From Geofilum rhodophaeum (GTDB lineage: Bacteria > Bacteroidota > Bacteroidia > Bacteroidales > Marinilabiliaceae): a stretch of DNA of 64,000 bases. The stretch is taken from assembly GCF_002210225.1 (NCBI RefSeq), contig NZ_MWUJ01000002.1:62001-126000 (forward strand). The letters are read 5' to 3'. Shown here in pieces: positions 46,744 to 55,658 of the stretch. The notes under the pieces were generated by a model. That model saw only the letters and a list, made by a program, of their open reading frames with translations, made no database searches and was not told where the DNA came from. Each line of letters opens with the position of its first letter. Position 1 is the stretch's first letter. The position numbers and the translations under genes are program-made.

Positions 46744-48546
46744 ATGTCTTTATCTTTGCGATCTCTCGTTCTATCCGGGAGCTTAATTGTTGTTTTTTTA
46801 TTGGTTAACGGTTGTCGATCGGTTTCCGATCTGGCTGATTTTGAAACAATTTTATTTTCTGAAGGTCGTACTTCGGTTCAGGAGCCTGTTAATGGTGTGG
46901 CGTCCCGTCAATTTGATTTCTACTTTATGGAGGGGAATCGACTCAAGATGTTGGGAGATAATGGTGCTGCCGCCCTCAGTTATATGGAAGCACTGAAATT
47001 GGATAGCACTTGTGCGGTTTGTTATTTTGAAGTTGGTAATTTACTGATTAGCAACGGTGAATATGCCGAAGCTGAAAAATTTCTTTTTGAAGCTGTGCGG
47101 TTTTCACCGGATAATCCGCATTATCTTTCTTTATTGAGCCGTCTTTACTTTCATCTGGAAAAAAATCAGCTTGCCTTACAAGCAGTGCGTTACTTGAACC
47201 GCCTTCACCCTGATGAACCGGATTATTTGTTTCAACAGGCCGAGATAGAATCTGAGATGGCGCGTTTTGACGACGTCTTGCTTACTTTTGCTGCTGTTGA
47301 AAAACTTATAGGTATTCAGGAGTTCCTGAGTCTGGAGAAGCACTTGATTTGGCGTCAAAAAGGCGATAATAAGGCTGCTCGTGAAGAATTGGAACAACTG
47401 ATTGATCATTATCCTTCGGTGAGCAATTACAGGCTTTATTTGGCTGATTTTTATCTCGAAACTGGAAGGGCCGATATGGCTTACACTTTGTATCAAGAAG
47501 TGGCTCGTGAATTTCCATCAAATGGTCAAGTTCATTTTAGTTTAGCCAATTATTATCTGTCACAGGGTCAAATGGATAGCTTTAAAGAAAGTATTTTTAA
47601 AGCTTTTGCACATCCCAATACGCCTTTTGAGCTTAAAATGCAGCGCATTCTGCCTTTTTTGATGGCTATAGAGGAAGAGGACGCGGACCTTAATGAGACC
47701 GATTTGCGTACCATTATTGTCGGTTTGCGTGAACTGCATCCTTATGATCTGCAGGCGCATATTTTAGCTGCAAATTTTTACAAGCATATCGAAGAAGTTG
47801 CTGCGGCCCGTGAAGCACTGCAAACTGCTTTATACATTGATGAAAGTAATCAGGATGTTTGGCAGGATTATTTAATTCTGCTTTTTGAAGAAGAAACGCA
47901 ACATCAATTTTTAACGGAAAGTATTAAGGCCAGCACTCTCTTTCCTTCGAATGGTTTATTTCATTATTTTGTAGGTTATGGCTATCTTTTTCAAGAACAA
48001 AATAAGGAGGCTCTGGCCTCCTTTGAGACAGCGCTGCCCCTTTTAGCTGAAAATACTTCCTTACAATCTCAAATATATGGCCTTATGGGAGATTTGTATT
48101 TCCAGGAGAACGATACAGAAAAGGCTTTTGCTGCCTATGAAGAAAGTCTTCAACTGGATAAGGAAAATGTACTTGTGCTTAATAATTATGCATATTATTT
48201 GAGTGAAAGAGATTTGCATTTAGATAAGGCTGAGCGTATGATCAGCCGGGTGATAGAATTAGAGGGTACCAATCCTACCTATCTCGACACCTATGCTTGG
48301 GTTTTATTTAAACGGGGAAAGTACCTCGATGCGCTTTATTTTATTGAACAAGCCGTGGCTAATATGGAAGAAGATAGTGCCGTTTTATGGGAGCATTATG
48401 GTGATATTCTCTATAAAGTTGGCAATAAGGAAAAGGCCCTCGAGATGTGGAATAAAGCCCTGGAATTAGGTACAGATGTTTCTTCCGTTATAGAACAAAA
48501 GATTGCTGAACAAAAATACATTCCTGAAAATCTCGATCATGACTAG
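46744..48546 (+). CDS. TPR-repeat lipoprotein
   Basis: This 600-residue protein has a signal segment ending in LLVNGC (Cys near residue 24), then many TPR units, for example GNLLISNGEYAEAEKFLFEA and VLFKRGKYLDALYFIEQAV. TPR solenoids bind other proteins, so it is probably a periplasmic/outer-membrane scaffold. Its stop overlaps the next start by 8 bp. The dut-TPR-DUF4292-EnvC order suggests an envelope role, but the function is unknown. Confidence 0.85.
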   Translation: MSLSLRSLVLSGSLIVVFLLVNGCRSVSDLADFETILFSEGRTSVQEPVNGVASRQFDFYFMEGNRLKMLGDNGAAALSYMEALKLDSTCAVCYFEVGNLLISNGEYAEAEKFLFEAVRFSPDNPHYLSLLSRLYFHLEKNQLALQAVRYLNRLHPDEPDYLFQQAEIESEMARFDDVLLTFAAVEKLIGIQEFLSLEKHLIWRQKGDNKAAREELEQLIDHYPSVSNYRLYLADFYLETGRADMAYTLYQEVAREFPSNGQVHFSLANYYLSQGQMDSFKESIFKAFAHPNTPFELKMQRILPFLMAIEEEDADLNETDLRTIIVGLRELHPYDLQAHILAANFYKHIEEVAAAREALQTALYIDESNQDVWQDYLILLFEEETQHQFLTESIKASTLFPSNGLFHYFVGYGYLFQEQNKEALASFETALPLLAENTSLQSQIYGLMGDLYFQENDTEKAFAAYEESLQLDKENVLVLNNYAYYLSERDLHLDKAERMISRVIELEGTNPTYLDTYAWVLFKRGKYLDALYFIEQAVANMEEDSAVLWEHYGDILYKVGNKEKALEMWNKALELGTDVSSVIEQKIAEQKYIPENLDHD

Positions 48547-49342
48547 GAGGCTTATAATATTTTTGTGCCCCTTTTTATTCGTTTTTTTGTTCAGCGCATG
48601 TAAAAGTCTGGACACTTTTTTCCCTGGGGTTGTTAAAAGGGAGATGAATGAAAGGGAGCTTATTAAGGCGATTGAAGACAACGCCCTTGATTACCAACAT
48701 TTATTTTTTCGCCGGGCCTTTGTTGAATTTAAGCAAAATGGGAAGTCACAGGCTGTCAGGGCCAATATTTACATACGAAAGGACTCGGCCATTATAGTTT
48801 CTGTAATTCCTGTGATGGGTATCGAAATGTATCGTCTCCAGTTATCTAAAAATGAGATTATTGTATTAGACCGTCTTAACCGTAAGGTGATGCGAAGTGA
48901 TTATAAAAGCCTGTCTCAACGATTTTTATTTGATTTTAATTTTCTACAGTTTCAGCAGATTCTCAGTAATGGTGTTTTTGTTTTTCCCGAAGGTCGTGGT
49001 TCCTTAAGATCTTTTAAGATGCAACGTGATTCTATGTCATATTTGCTTACTTCCGGAACAAATCAAGACGGTAGCCATCAGTATTTGCGGTTTATGCCCG
49101 ATGCGTACAGACTATTATCCTCTGAGGTACAGTTTCCGGATCGTGATATTGTTATGGAATTGGCGTATTCAGATTTTCTAAAGGTAGATGGAGGGTTTTT
49201 ATTTCCCAGCCTTATTTTTATGGAGGGGCAAAGACTTCAGGATAGTATTACACTCAGCATTCAACTTTCATCCATTGAAGTAGATGGGAGTCAAAGTTTA
49301 AATTTCTCTATACCAAGTGGATATGACGAAGTTCATTTTTAA
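48539..49342 (+). CDS. DUF4292 lipoprotein
   Basis: This 267-residue protein starts MTRRLIIFLCPFLFVFLFSA with a lipobox Cys in SACKS. The beta-rich body (AFVEFKQNGKSQAVRANIYI, VIPVMGIEMYRLQLSKNE) fits DUF4292, structurally like LolA/LolB carriers. I place the start at 48539, overlapping the TPR gene stop. A role in lipoprotein or lipid handling is inferred from fold resemblance only. Confidence 0.8.
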   Translation: MTRRLIIFLCPFLFVFLFSACKSLDTFFPGVVKREMNERELIKAIEDNALDYQHLFFRRAFVEFKQNGKSQAVRANIYIRKDSAIIVSVIPVMGIEMYRLQLSKNEIIVLDRLNRKVMRSDYKSLSQRFLFDFNFLQFQQILSNGVFVFPEGRGSLRSFKMQRDSMSYLLTSGTNQDGSHQYLRFMPDAYRLLSSEVQFPDRDIVMELAYSDFLKVDGGFLFPSLIFMEGQRLQDSITLSIQLSSIEVDGSQSLNFSIPSGYDEVHF

Positions 49343-50477
49343 ATATGTTTTTTTTGTTATTATTTTTTTGGGGTGGACTCACTCTGCTTCTGCTCAGGTA
49401 GTAGAGGATCTTCAATCAGAGAGGGAAGCTTTGCTGGAGGAAATAGAACGTTCGCGCCGTGATTTAGAAAAGACGCGTTCTTCTAGAGCTCGATCTCTTC
49501 GGGAGATGCAATTATTGCAAACTGAAATTTCCGTACGTGAAAACGCGCTGCTTACTTTGCAGCGTGAAATAGACGATTTGGATGGTAATATAGATCACTT
49601 ACAGCAAGAAATCAATCAAATTGAAAATGATCTTGATCAATTGAAACAAGAATATGCACGTCTTATGCAAGACTCCTATCTTCGTAAAAACGCCCAGGAC
49701 GAACTGGTTTACTTTCTTAGTGCTGCCGATTTCAGTTCTTCCTATCGTCGTTTTAGACTTCTTAAAGAGTACAGTGATTATAGGCGCAAGCAAGGGCTGC
49801 TTTTGGTTAAAAGTCAATCAAAACTAAAGGGTTTGCAAAGGGATATTGGTCAGCAAAAAGCGCAGAAAGAAGCTGCCTTGCAACAAATCGAAGTAAATTT
49901 AAAGTCCCTTTCAGCTTCCCGTTCAGATTATCAGCAATTACTTCGTAAATTACAACAGGATGAATCCTGGTTAAGGTCCTCAATAAGTGATTTAGAAGCT
50001 AAGGCAAAGAATTTGGAAAACAGAATTTTAGAATACATTCGAAGTTCGCAAGCAGGGCTAACGGGTACCGATTTTGAAGATTTTAAAGGTAAGCTCATAT
50101 GGCCAGTTAGTAAAGGGTTAGTGATTAGCGCTTTTGGTGAACATCCCCATCCGGTACTAAAAAGTGTTACCATTAAAAATAATGGCCTCGATATACAAAG
50201 TATTTCCGATGACAAAGCACTCGCTGTTCACTCGGGTGAAGTAAGTCGAGTGGTTGGCATTCCCGGATATAATACAGCCATTTTGGTTCGTCATGGCAAA
50301 TATTTAACTGTTTATGCCAATCTTCAGGAAGTGGTTGTAAAACAAGGGCAACAGGTGCAGGCTGGTCAGGTTTTGGGTCGTATCTTTTTAGACGATAGCA
50401 CCAATTCCAAAGTGCTACATTTTGAACTTTGGCAAGAAAACCAAAAATTAGATCCATCTTCATGGTTAAAGCCATAA
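49323..50477 (+). CDS. EnvC-like murein hydrolase activator
   Basis: This 384-residue protein has a signal peptide, long coiled coils (about 25-240) and a C-terminal LytM/M23-like domain. Key zinc ligands are missing: the motif HxGxD reads NNGLD, and the second motif YAHL reads YANL, though VLHFELW keeps its His. This is the EnvC pattern, which activates amidases rather than cutting murein. The start is ATG 49323, inside the end of the DUF4292 gene; a GTG two codons earlier is possible. Confidence 0.85.
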   Translation: MTKFIFKYVFFVIIFLGWTHSASAQVVEDLQSEREALLEEIERSRRDLEKTRSSRARSLREMQLLQTEISVRENALLTLQREIDDLDGNIDHLQQEINQIENDLDQLKQEYARLMQDSYLRKNAQDELVYFLSAADFSSSYRRFRLLKEYSDYRRKQGLLLVKSQSKLKGLQRDIGQQKAQKEAALQQIEVNLKSLSASRSDYQQLLRKLQQDESWLRSSISDLEAKAKNLENRILEYIRSSQAGLTGTDFEDFKGKLIWPVSKGLVISAFGEHPHPVLKSVTIKNNGLDIQSISDDKALAVHSGEVSRVVGIPGYNTAILVRHGKYLTVYANLQEVVVKQGQQVQAGQVLGRIFLDDSTNSKVLHFELWQENQKLDPSSWLKP

Positions 50478-50511
50478 AGGAGTTTTTTTTAGAAACTTCT
50501 TTTGATTTTTT
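50476..50511 (+). terminator. Intrinsic terminator after the EnvC-like gene
   Basis: A stem AAAGGAGTTT/AAACTTCTTT (10 bp, one mismatch, 7-nt loop) is followed by TGATTTTTT. It overlaps the stop codon of the EnvC-like gene. Confidence 0.6.
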
Positions 50512-50571
50512 AAGTATAAAGGGGTAATTGTTTTGAACACTCCTATTTTTGGGTAAGTAAATAATACTTAA

Positions 50572-50964
50572 ATGAGTAAGATTACCATTCATTCTGACAT
50601 TTCAAATATTAGTCTCGTCGAGAAGTTAATCGACGATCTTTCGCAACAGTATGCTTTTCATTCTGATGTATATGGTAAATTGTTGTTGGCTGTAGTTGAA
50701 GGTGTTAACAATGCCATTGTACATGGCAACAAAATGGTAGCAGAGAAAAAGGTGTCGATATCCTACGCGGTGGAAAGCAATCGTATTTTATTTACGATTA
50801 GTGATGAAGGAGAGGGTTTTGATCATACTGTACTTCCTGATCCTACCACTCCTGAGAACATTGAAAGAACCCATGGAAGAGGAGTTTTTTTAATGAAGCA
50901 TCTTGCCGATGAATTGGCCTTTAGTGATAAAGGAAACGAGGTGAAACTCACTTTTAAGTTTTAA
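50572..50964 (+). CDS. RsbW-like anti-sigma ATP-binding protein
   Basis: This 130-residue GHKL ATPase has N box VEGVNNAIVHGNK, G1 SDEGEGFDH and G2 RGVFLMKHLADEL, as in RsbW/SpoIIAB serine kinases. It may phosphorylate an STAS antagonist or bind a sigma factor. No STAS gene is adjacent; the nearest is at 16847. It sits 20 bp before ybeY. Confidence 0.88.
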   Translation: MSKITIHSDISNISLVEKLIDDLSQQYAFHSDVYGKLLLAVVEGVNNAIVHGNKMVAEKKVSISYAVESNRILFTISDEGEGFDHTVLPDPTTPENIERTHGRGVFLMKHLADELAFSDKGNEVKLTFKF

Positions 50965-50984
50965 GTTGCCTTTGGAACACATTT

Positions 50985-51419
50985 ATGGAACACAACATCG
51001 AGTTTTTTACACAAGATGTAGATTTGCCGGCCATAGATTATTCATTGGTCCGTGCAGGCTTAAGTAATCTTATCGAGCACCACGGTCTTAGTTGTGGACC
51101 ACTAAGTGTGATATTTTGCGATAACAGCTACCTCCTTAAGGTTAATCAGCAGTTTTTGGACCACGACTATTATACGGATATTATTACCTTTAATTACTCC
51201 TCTAAACGCATTATTTCCGGCGACCTCTTCATCAGTATACAAATGGTCGATGATAATGCACTTCGTTTGGGCGGAACGTTTCAATCTGAATTGAGTCGGG
51301 TTATTATTCATGGGGTTCTGCATCTGTTGGGTTACGACGACCATAAGGAAAGCGATATTAAGACGATGCGCCAACAAGAAGAAATTTGGCTGAATCACTT
51401 CTCGGAACTAGCTGGTTAG
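50985..51419 (+). CDS. ybeY: Endoribonuclease YbeY
   Basis: This 144-residue UPF0054 protein has the zinc site HGVLHLLGYDDHKESD (HxxxHxxxxxH) and NYSSKRIISGDLFIS. It matures 16S rRNA ends and aids ribosome quality control. It is the last gene before a ~190-bp gap that precedes mnmG. Confidence 0.94.
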   Translation: MEHNIEFFTQDVDLPAIDYSLVRAGLSNLIEHHGLSCGPLSVIFCDNSYLLKVNQQFLDHDYYTDIITFNYSSKRIISGDLFISIQMVDDNALRLGGTFQSELSRVIIHGVLHLLGYDDHKESDIKTMRQQEEIWLNHFSELAG

Positions 51420-51498
51420 TATGTTTTTAATCAGTAAGTTACAGTCAGATCGACGCACTGTTTTTAATTCTTACTCTCTTTGTCTTATATTCTTGTTC

Positions 51499-51530
51499 GG
51501 CTTGTGGGTTTTTGTGAAAAGCTACAAGCC
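51499..51530 (+). terminator. Weak hairpin after ybeY
   Basis: GGCTTGT/ACAAGCC (7-bp stem, 18-nt loop) is followed only by TTAATT, so termination is uncertain. Confidence 0.3.
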
Positions 51531-51548
51531 TTAATTATGTTTAATAAA

Positions 51549-51579
51549 TTGACCATTAAGCAAATTTGTGTTTTCTTTG
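51549..51579 (+). promoter_or_regulatory. Candidate promoter for mnmG
   Basis: TTG at 51549-51551, a 20-bp spacer and TTTCTTTG at 51572-51579 resemble the phylum's -33/-7 elements, with one mismatch to TAnnTTTG. It lies about 28 bp before the ATG. Confidence 0.4.
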
Positions 51580-51606
51580 TTGTAATGACTGAAACAACTT
51601 TTTATA

Positions 51607-53484
51607 ATGGAATTTAATTTTGATGTCGTTGTAGTTGGAGGAGGACATGCTGGATGTGAAGCTGCTGCTGCCGCCGCTGGACTGGGCGCTAAAACCCTCC
51701 TTGTGACCATGGATATGAATAAAATGGCTCAAATGAGCTGCAATCCGGCTGTAGGAGGTATTGCCAAGGGTCAGATTGTTAGGGAAATAGATGCGCTTGG
51801 AGGTTTTATGGGGTTGGTTACCGATGCCTCCTCTATTCAGTTTCGTATGCTCAATCGCAGTAAAGGACCTGCCATGTGGAGTCCCAGGTCACAATGCGAC
51901 CGTATGGTGTTTTCACAAAAATGGCGAGAGACGCTGGAACAACTTCCTAATCTTTATTTCTGGCAAGATGCCGTTGTGGATTTAGATTTGGAAGAGGGCA
52001 AAATTGTTGGGCTATTGACCAAGATGGGTGTTCGCATATCTGCTAAAGCGGTTGTGCTGACTACCGGAACCTTTATGAATGGACTCATGCATGTGGGTTC
52101 CCTTCAAATGGAAGGTGGTCGAATGGCAGATTCAGCTTCTTATGGACTTTCCGAGAAAATGCTCTCTGCTGGCTTTAGGGTAGGTCGAATGAAAACAGGC
52201 ACGCCAGTTCGCGTTGATGCGCGCACCATCGATTTTTCGAAGCTGAGCGAACAACCCGGCGAGGAGGGCCATTATAAATTCAGTTATTTGCCTGTTAATA
52301 ATAGAATACTGAAGCAGCGCAGTTGCTACCTCACCTATACCAATCCCTCTGTACACGGCATTATTAACAGTAAGTTGTACGAGAGTCCCATGTTTAATGG
52401 AACCATACAAAGCTTAGGTCCGCGCTACTGTCCCAGTATCGAAACAAAGATTGTAACTTTTGCCGAAAAGGAAATGCATCAGCTTTATCTTGAGCCTGAA
52501 GGCGAAACGACCATTGAGTATTATCTGAATGGTTTCAGTTCTTCTTTACCTATGGAAACCCAATTTGCAGCCTTAAAAAAAGTTCCTGGTTTGGAGAACG
52601 CCAGTTACTTTAGGCCGGGTTATGCCATTGAATACGATTTTTTTGACCCCACACAGTTACAACCCACCTTGGAGACCAAATTAATCAATGGACTGTATTT
52701 CGCCGGTCAAATCAATGGCACAACCGGATACGAGGAAGCCGCCGCTCAAGGACTCATGGCCGGGATCAACGCCGTGCTTTCACAGCGAGGGGAAGATCCA
52801 TTTGTCTTGAAAAGAGATGAAGCCTATATAGGTGTTTTAATTGATGATTTAATTACCAAGGGGGTAGATGAACCCTATAGAATGTTTACCAGTCGTGCCG
52901 AATACAGGATATTGCTGCGACAAGACGATGCCGATGTGCGCCTAACGCCTAAAGGCTTTGCTTTAGGATTGGCCAGTAAGGAACGATACGATCTTTTGCA
53001 GGAGAAAGTGGCTTTGCGTGACGACCTAATTGATTTTATGAACAAGTTTTCGATCCGAGGCAAGGATGTAGATTCCTATTTGCTGAAAGTTGGAACTTCG
53101 CCCTTGAATCAGGGCATAAAATTGATTGATCTAATATCTCGCCCTCAAGTTCGTTTGACGGATTTGCTGGATGAGCTTCCCGACCTGGCTGCCTTTTGTT
53201 CTGAATTCCCTGTAGACCGAAAAGAAGAGATTATTGAGGCTGCTGAAATAAACATTAAGTACAAAGGATATATTCAAAGGGAGCGTTTAATTGCCGACAA
53301 GTTGAGCCGCTTAGAGCATTTAAAAATTAAAGGCAAATTTGATTATGAAAAGCTCTTGACCATAAGTACCGAAGGTCGTCAAAAGCTTAAGCGTATCGAC
53401 CCTGAAACCATTGGGCAAGCATCACGCATTAGTGGGGTTAGCCCCAGCGATGTAAATGTATTGCTTGTCTTGTTGGGGAGGTAG
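51607..53484 (+). CDS. mnmG: tRNA uridine-5-carboxymethylaminomethyl modification enzyme MnmG
   Basis: This 625-residue FAD protein begins [20 protein letters not shown] and has [20 protein letters not shown] and [20 protein letters not shown]. It works with MnmE to modify wobble uridine in tRNAs. The length and motifs are normal. mnmG (gidA) is often near the origin in bacteria, which agrees with the parS sites around it. Confidence 0.97.
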   Translation: MEFNFDVVVVGGGHAGCEAAAAAAGLGAKTLLVTMDMNKMAQMSCNPAVGGIAKGQIVREIDALGGFMGLVTDASSIQFRMLNRSKGPAMWSPRSQCDRMVFSQKWRETLEQLPNLYFWQDAVVDLDLEEGKIVGLLTKMGVRISAKAVVLTTGTFMNGLMHVGSLQMEGGRMADSASYGLSEKMLSAGFRVGRMKTGTPVRVDARTIDFSKLSEQPGEEGHYKFSYLPVNNRILKQRSCYLTYTNPSVHGIINSKLYESPMFNGTIQSLGPRYCPSIETKIVTFAEKEMHQLYLEPEGETTIEYYLNGFSSSLPMETQFAALKKVPGLENASYFRPGYAIEYDFFDPTQLQPTLETKLINGLYFAGQINGTTGYEEAAAQGLMAGINAVLSQRGEDPFVLKRDEAYIGVLIDDLITKGVDEPYRMFTSRAEYRILLRQDDADVRLTPKGFALGLASKERYDLLQEKVALRDDLIDFMNKFSIRGKDVDSYLLKVGTSPLNQGIKLIDLISRPQVRLTDLLDELPDLAAFCSEFPVDRKEEIIEAAEINIKYKGYIQRERLIADKLSRLEHLKIKGKFDYEKLLTISTEGRQKLKRIDPETIGQASRISGVSPSDVNVLLVLLGR

Positions 53485-53487
53485 GGC

Positions 53488-53503
53488 TGTTCCACGTGGA
53501 ACT
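53488..53503. other. parS site 2 (ParB-binding palindrome)
   Basis: TGTTCCACGTGGAACT has the 14-bp perfect palindrome GTTCCACGTGGAAC, the form of parS known from Pseudomonas. It starts 4 bp after the mnmG stop codon. Confidence 0.8.
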
Positions 53504-53512
53504 AATTGCTTG

Positions 53513-53536
53513 GTTGGTTTTGGATCCAACTTTTTT
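53513..53536 (+). terminator. Probable mnmG terminator
   Basis: GTTGG (53513-53517) pairs with CCAAC (53526-53530), followed by a six-T run. The 5-bp stem is short. Confidence 0.45.
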
Positions 53537-53604
53537 GTTTCCTGTTTTTGGATTGACTAAGCGTGGTTTGTTTAATTCTTTAACTTGGTATCGCTCTTAA
53601 TGGG

Positions 53605-53785
53605 ATTAGTCTGCTTAAATCATAAGTTTTTGCGATACGATAATTAAGGCCAACAAATAGAAACAAGCGCAAAGAAAACAGATGAGATAAATACAAAATT
53701 GTTTTTCAAACAATTTTAGAGTGGATCCTCAGATTTCGAAGATGGCGAGCATTGTAAGGGATATTTTAGTACTAATGCAGTTTAG
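53605..53785 (+). repeat. Diverged repeat copy C
   Basis: It shares short blocks in the same order and spacing as copies A and B: CTGCTT-ATCATAAGTT, GCGCAAAGAAAA, TTGTTTTTCAAA, TCCTCAGATTT, GTAA and TAATGCAG. Overall identity is low. A perfect hairpin AAAATTGTTT/AAACAATTTT (53695-53717) sits where A has its internal stem. It begins about 100 bp after parS site 2. Confidence 0.5.
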
Positions 53786-54006
53786 ATGAAGCGACAATAA
53801 TTGATTTTTGGCTGAGTTTTGTAGATGGGGCAAACTGTTTTTTTTTGAATTTTATTTTTTGGGGGTGTACGACTTTTACTCAATCTGACACCCTCGTTTT
53901 TGACGGATTTTATAGTGCTTTGTATTTTGATCGTTTTAGGCCGATTTATTTGCCTTATTATTTCGCCAGGAGTCAGCAGTATTTTAATTAGTTTATTTGT
54001 TTTGGC

Positions 54007-55647
54007 ATGAAAATAGTTCGAGGAAATGTTGTGGACATTCACAACAGACGTGTTTTTAAAGGGGAGGTTCATATTGCAGAGGGACGTATCGTAGATATTG
54101 TGGAAAAGCCTGTAAAAAGTGAGTCCTATATTGTTCCTGGATTTATAGATTCCCATGTACATATTGAGAGTTCGATGTTGACCCCGGCTGGTTTTTCCGA
54201 GTTGGTGGTTCCACGTGGAACTGTGGCCGTCGTAACCGATCCACATGAAATTGCCAATGTTCTGGGAGTGGCAGGCGTAGAGTTTATGATCGACAACAGC
54301 GCAAAGACCCCCTTAAAAACATTTTTCGGTGCTCCTTCTTGTGTTCCAGCTACACCCTTTGAAACCTCCGGTGCTGTCGTGGGCCCTTCCGAAGTAGAGG
54401 TTCTGATGCAAAGAAAGGATATTTGGTTTTTGTCTGAAATGATGAACTATCCAGGTGTGGTTCATGATTCGGAGGAGGTGTTGGCCAAGCTAAAATCTGC
54501 AGCGGACAGCGGAAAGCCTATTGATGGGCATGCCCCCGGTCTTAAAGGGGCCGATCTAAATAAATATGTTTCTTCTGGAATTTCTACCGACCACGAATGT
54601 GCAAATCTACAAGAAGCCCTTGAAAAGATTGGTCTGGGAATGAAGATTCAAATTAGAGAGGGTAGTGCTGCACGTAATTTTGAGGCCTTACATTCCTTGT
54701 ATACCAACTATGGTGATCAATTGATGCTGTGTACCGACGACAGTCATCCTGATGAAATTCTTAATCATGGCCACATCGACCGTTTGTTGCGTAGGGGCAT
54801 CAAGGAGTTTAATTTGGATGTTTTTGATCTTTTGCGTTCCGCCAGTCTGGTTCCGGTACTTCATTATAATCTGCCGGTAGGTTTGCTGAGGGTGGGGGAT
54901 TCGGCCGACTTTGTGGTAGTAAACAATCTTAGTGATTTCGCGGTAGAAGCCACCTATATTGACGGAAAAGAGGTTTATAATAAATTAGGGGGCCTGTCTT
55001 TTTCGCTCCCAGAGACAGATCTCCCCAATAAATTTAATGCCCGTATCCCTGAGCCGGAAGATTTGATGCTTAGGATGCCTTCCGATGATGCACGACTGCG
55101 AGTCATTGAGGTGGAAGATGGCGAGTTGCTTACCGGAACCTATTTTTGGCAGCCTGCAGCTAAGAAAGGGGATCTTATTGAAGCTTCCCTTCAAGAGGAT
55201 ATTCTTAAAATGGTTGTTCTTAATCGCTACACCCCAGCTCAACCATCCGTAGGTTTTGTAAAAAACGTCGGGCTTAAAGAAGGAGCCATAGGCGGCACCA
55301 TTGCTCACGACAGCCACAACCTAATTGTAGTAGGCACCAATGATGAGGATATCCTTGCGCTCTTAAAGGACTTAATCTCTTCGGGGGGAGGTATCGGTTG
55401 GCGGTCCAGGGAGCAAGCTGAAATATTACCCCTTCCCATTGCCGGACTAATGAGTCCAAAGCCGGGTAAGCAGGTGGCTGAAGCTTATGTTTCGCTGAGC
55501 CAACAGGCGCGTGCTTTGGGAACCTCCTTAAAAGCACCTTTTATGACACTGTCGTTTTTGTCCCTTTTAGTCATTCCTTCCTTAAAGTTGGGTGACCGGG
55601 GTTTGTTCGATGTTGACCAGTTCTCTTTTGTGTCCCTTTTTGAATAA
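54007..55647 (+). CDS. ade: Adenine deaminase
   Basis: This 546-residue amidohydrolase has the metal-binding DSHVHIESSML, GTVAVVTDPHEIANV, the EMMNYPGVVH segment and CTDDSHPDEI. It converts adenine to hypoxanthine for purine salvage. Length and motifs are normal. Codons for Val-Pro-Arg-Gly-Thr (about residues 68-72) form parS site 3. The following uvrC starts 11 bp after its stop. Confidence 0.94.
   Translation: MKIVRGNVVDIHNRRVFKGEVHIAEGRIVDIVEKPVKSESYIVPGFIDSHVHIESSMLTPAGFSELVVPRGTVAVVTDPHEIANVLGVAGVEFMIDNSAKTPLKTFFGAPSCVPATPFETSGAVVGPSEVEVLMQRKDIWFLSEMMNYPGVVHDSEEVLAKLKSAADSGKPIDGHAPGLKGADLNKYVSSGISTDHECANLQEALEKIGLGMKIQIREGSAARNFEALHSLYTNYGDQLMLCTDDSHPDEILNHGHIDRLLRRGIKEFNLDVFDLLRSASLVPVLHYNLPVGLLRVGDSADFVVVNNLSDFAVEATYIDGKEVYNKLGGLSFSLPETDLPNKFNARIPEPEDLMLRMPSDDARLRVIEVEDGELLTGTYFWQPAAKKGDLIEASLQEDILKMVVLNRYTPAQPSVGFVKNVGLKEGAIGGTIAHDSHNLIVVGTNDEDILALLKDLISSGGGIGWRSREQAEILPLPIAGLMSPKPGKQVAEAYVSLSQQARALGTSLKAPFMTLSFLSLLVIPSLKLGDRGLFDVDQFSFVSLFE
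54207..54222. other. parS site 3, inside the ade coding sequence
   Basis: GGTTCCACGTGGAACT contains the same 14-bp palindrome as site 2 (54208-54221). It is located in codons for VVPRGTV, so its persistence is compatible with amino-acid constraint as well as ParB binding. Confidence 0.7.
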
Positions 55648-55658
55648 AGCGATCTGCT

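Larger units (their letters stand above)
53485..54006. other. Intergenic region with parS, a terminator and repeat copy C
   Basis: This 522-bp gap holds a parS-like site just after the mnmG stop, a probable terminator and repeat copy C. From 53786 to 54006 I see only T-rich DNA before ade. A minus-strand 154-codon frame (53782-54246) running through ade is a likely shadow. Confidence 0.6.

Noticed and set aside
53782-54246. 154-codon minus-strand open frame across the ade start
   Set aside because: Half of it overlaps ade on the opposite strand, and the protein is Lys/Asn/Thr-rich without motif.
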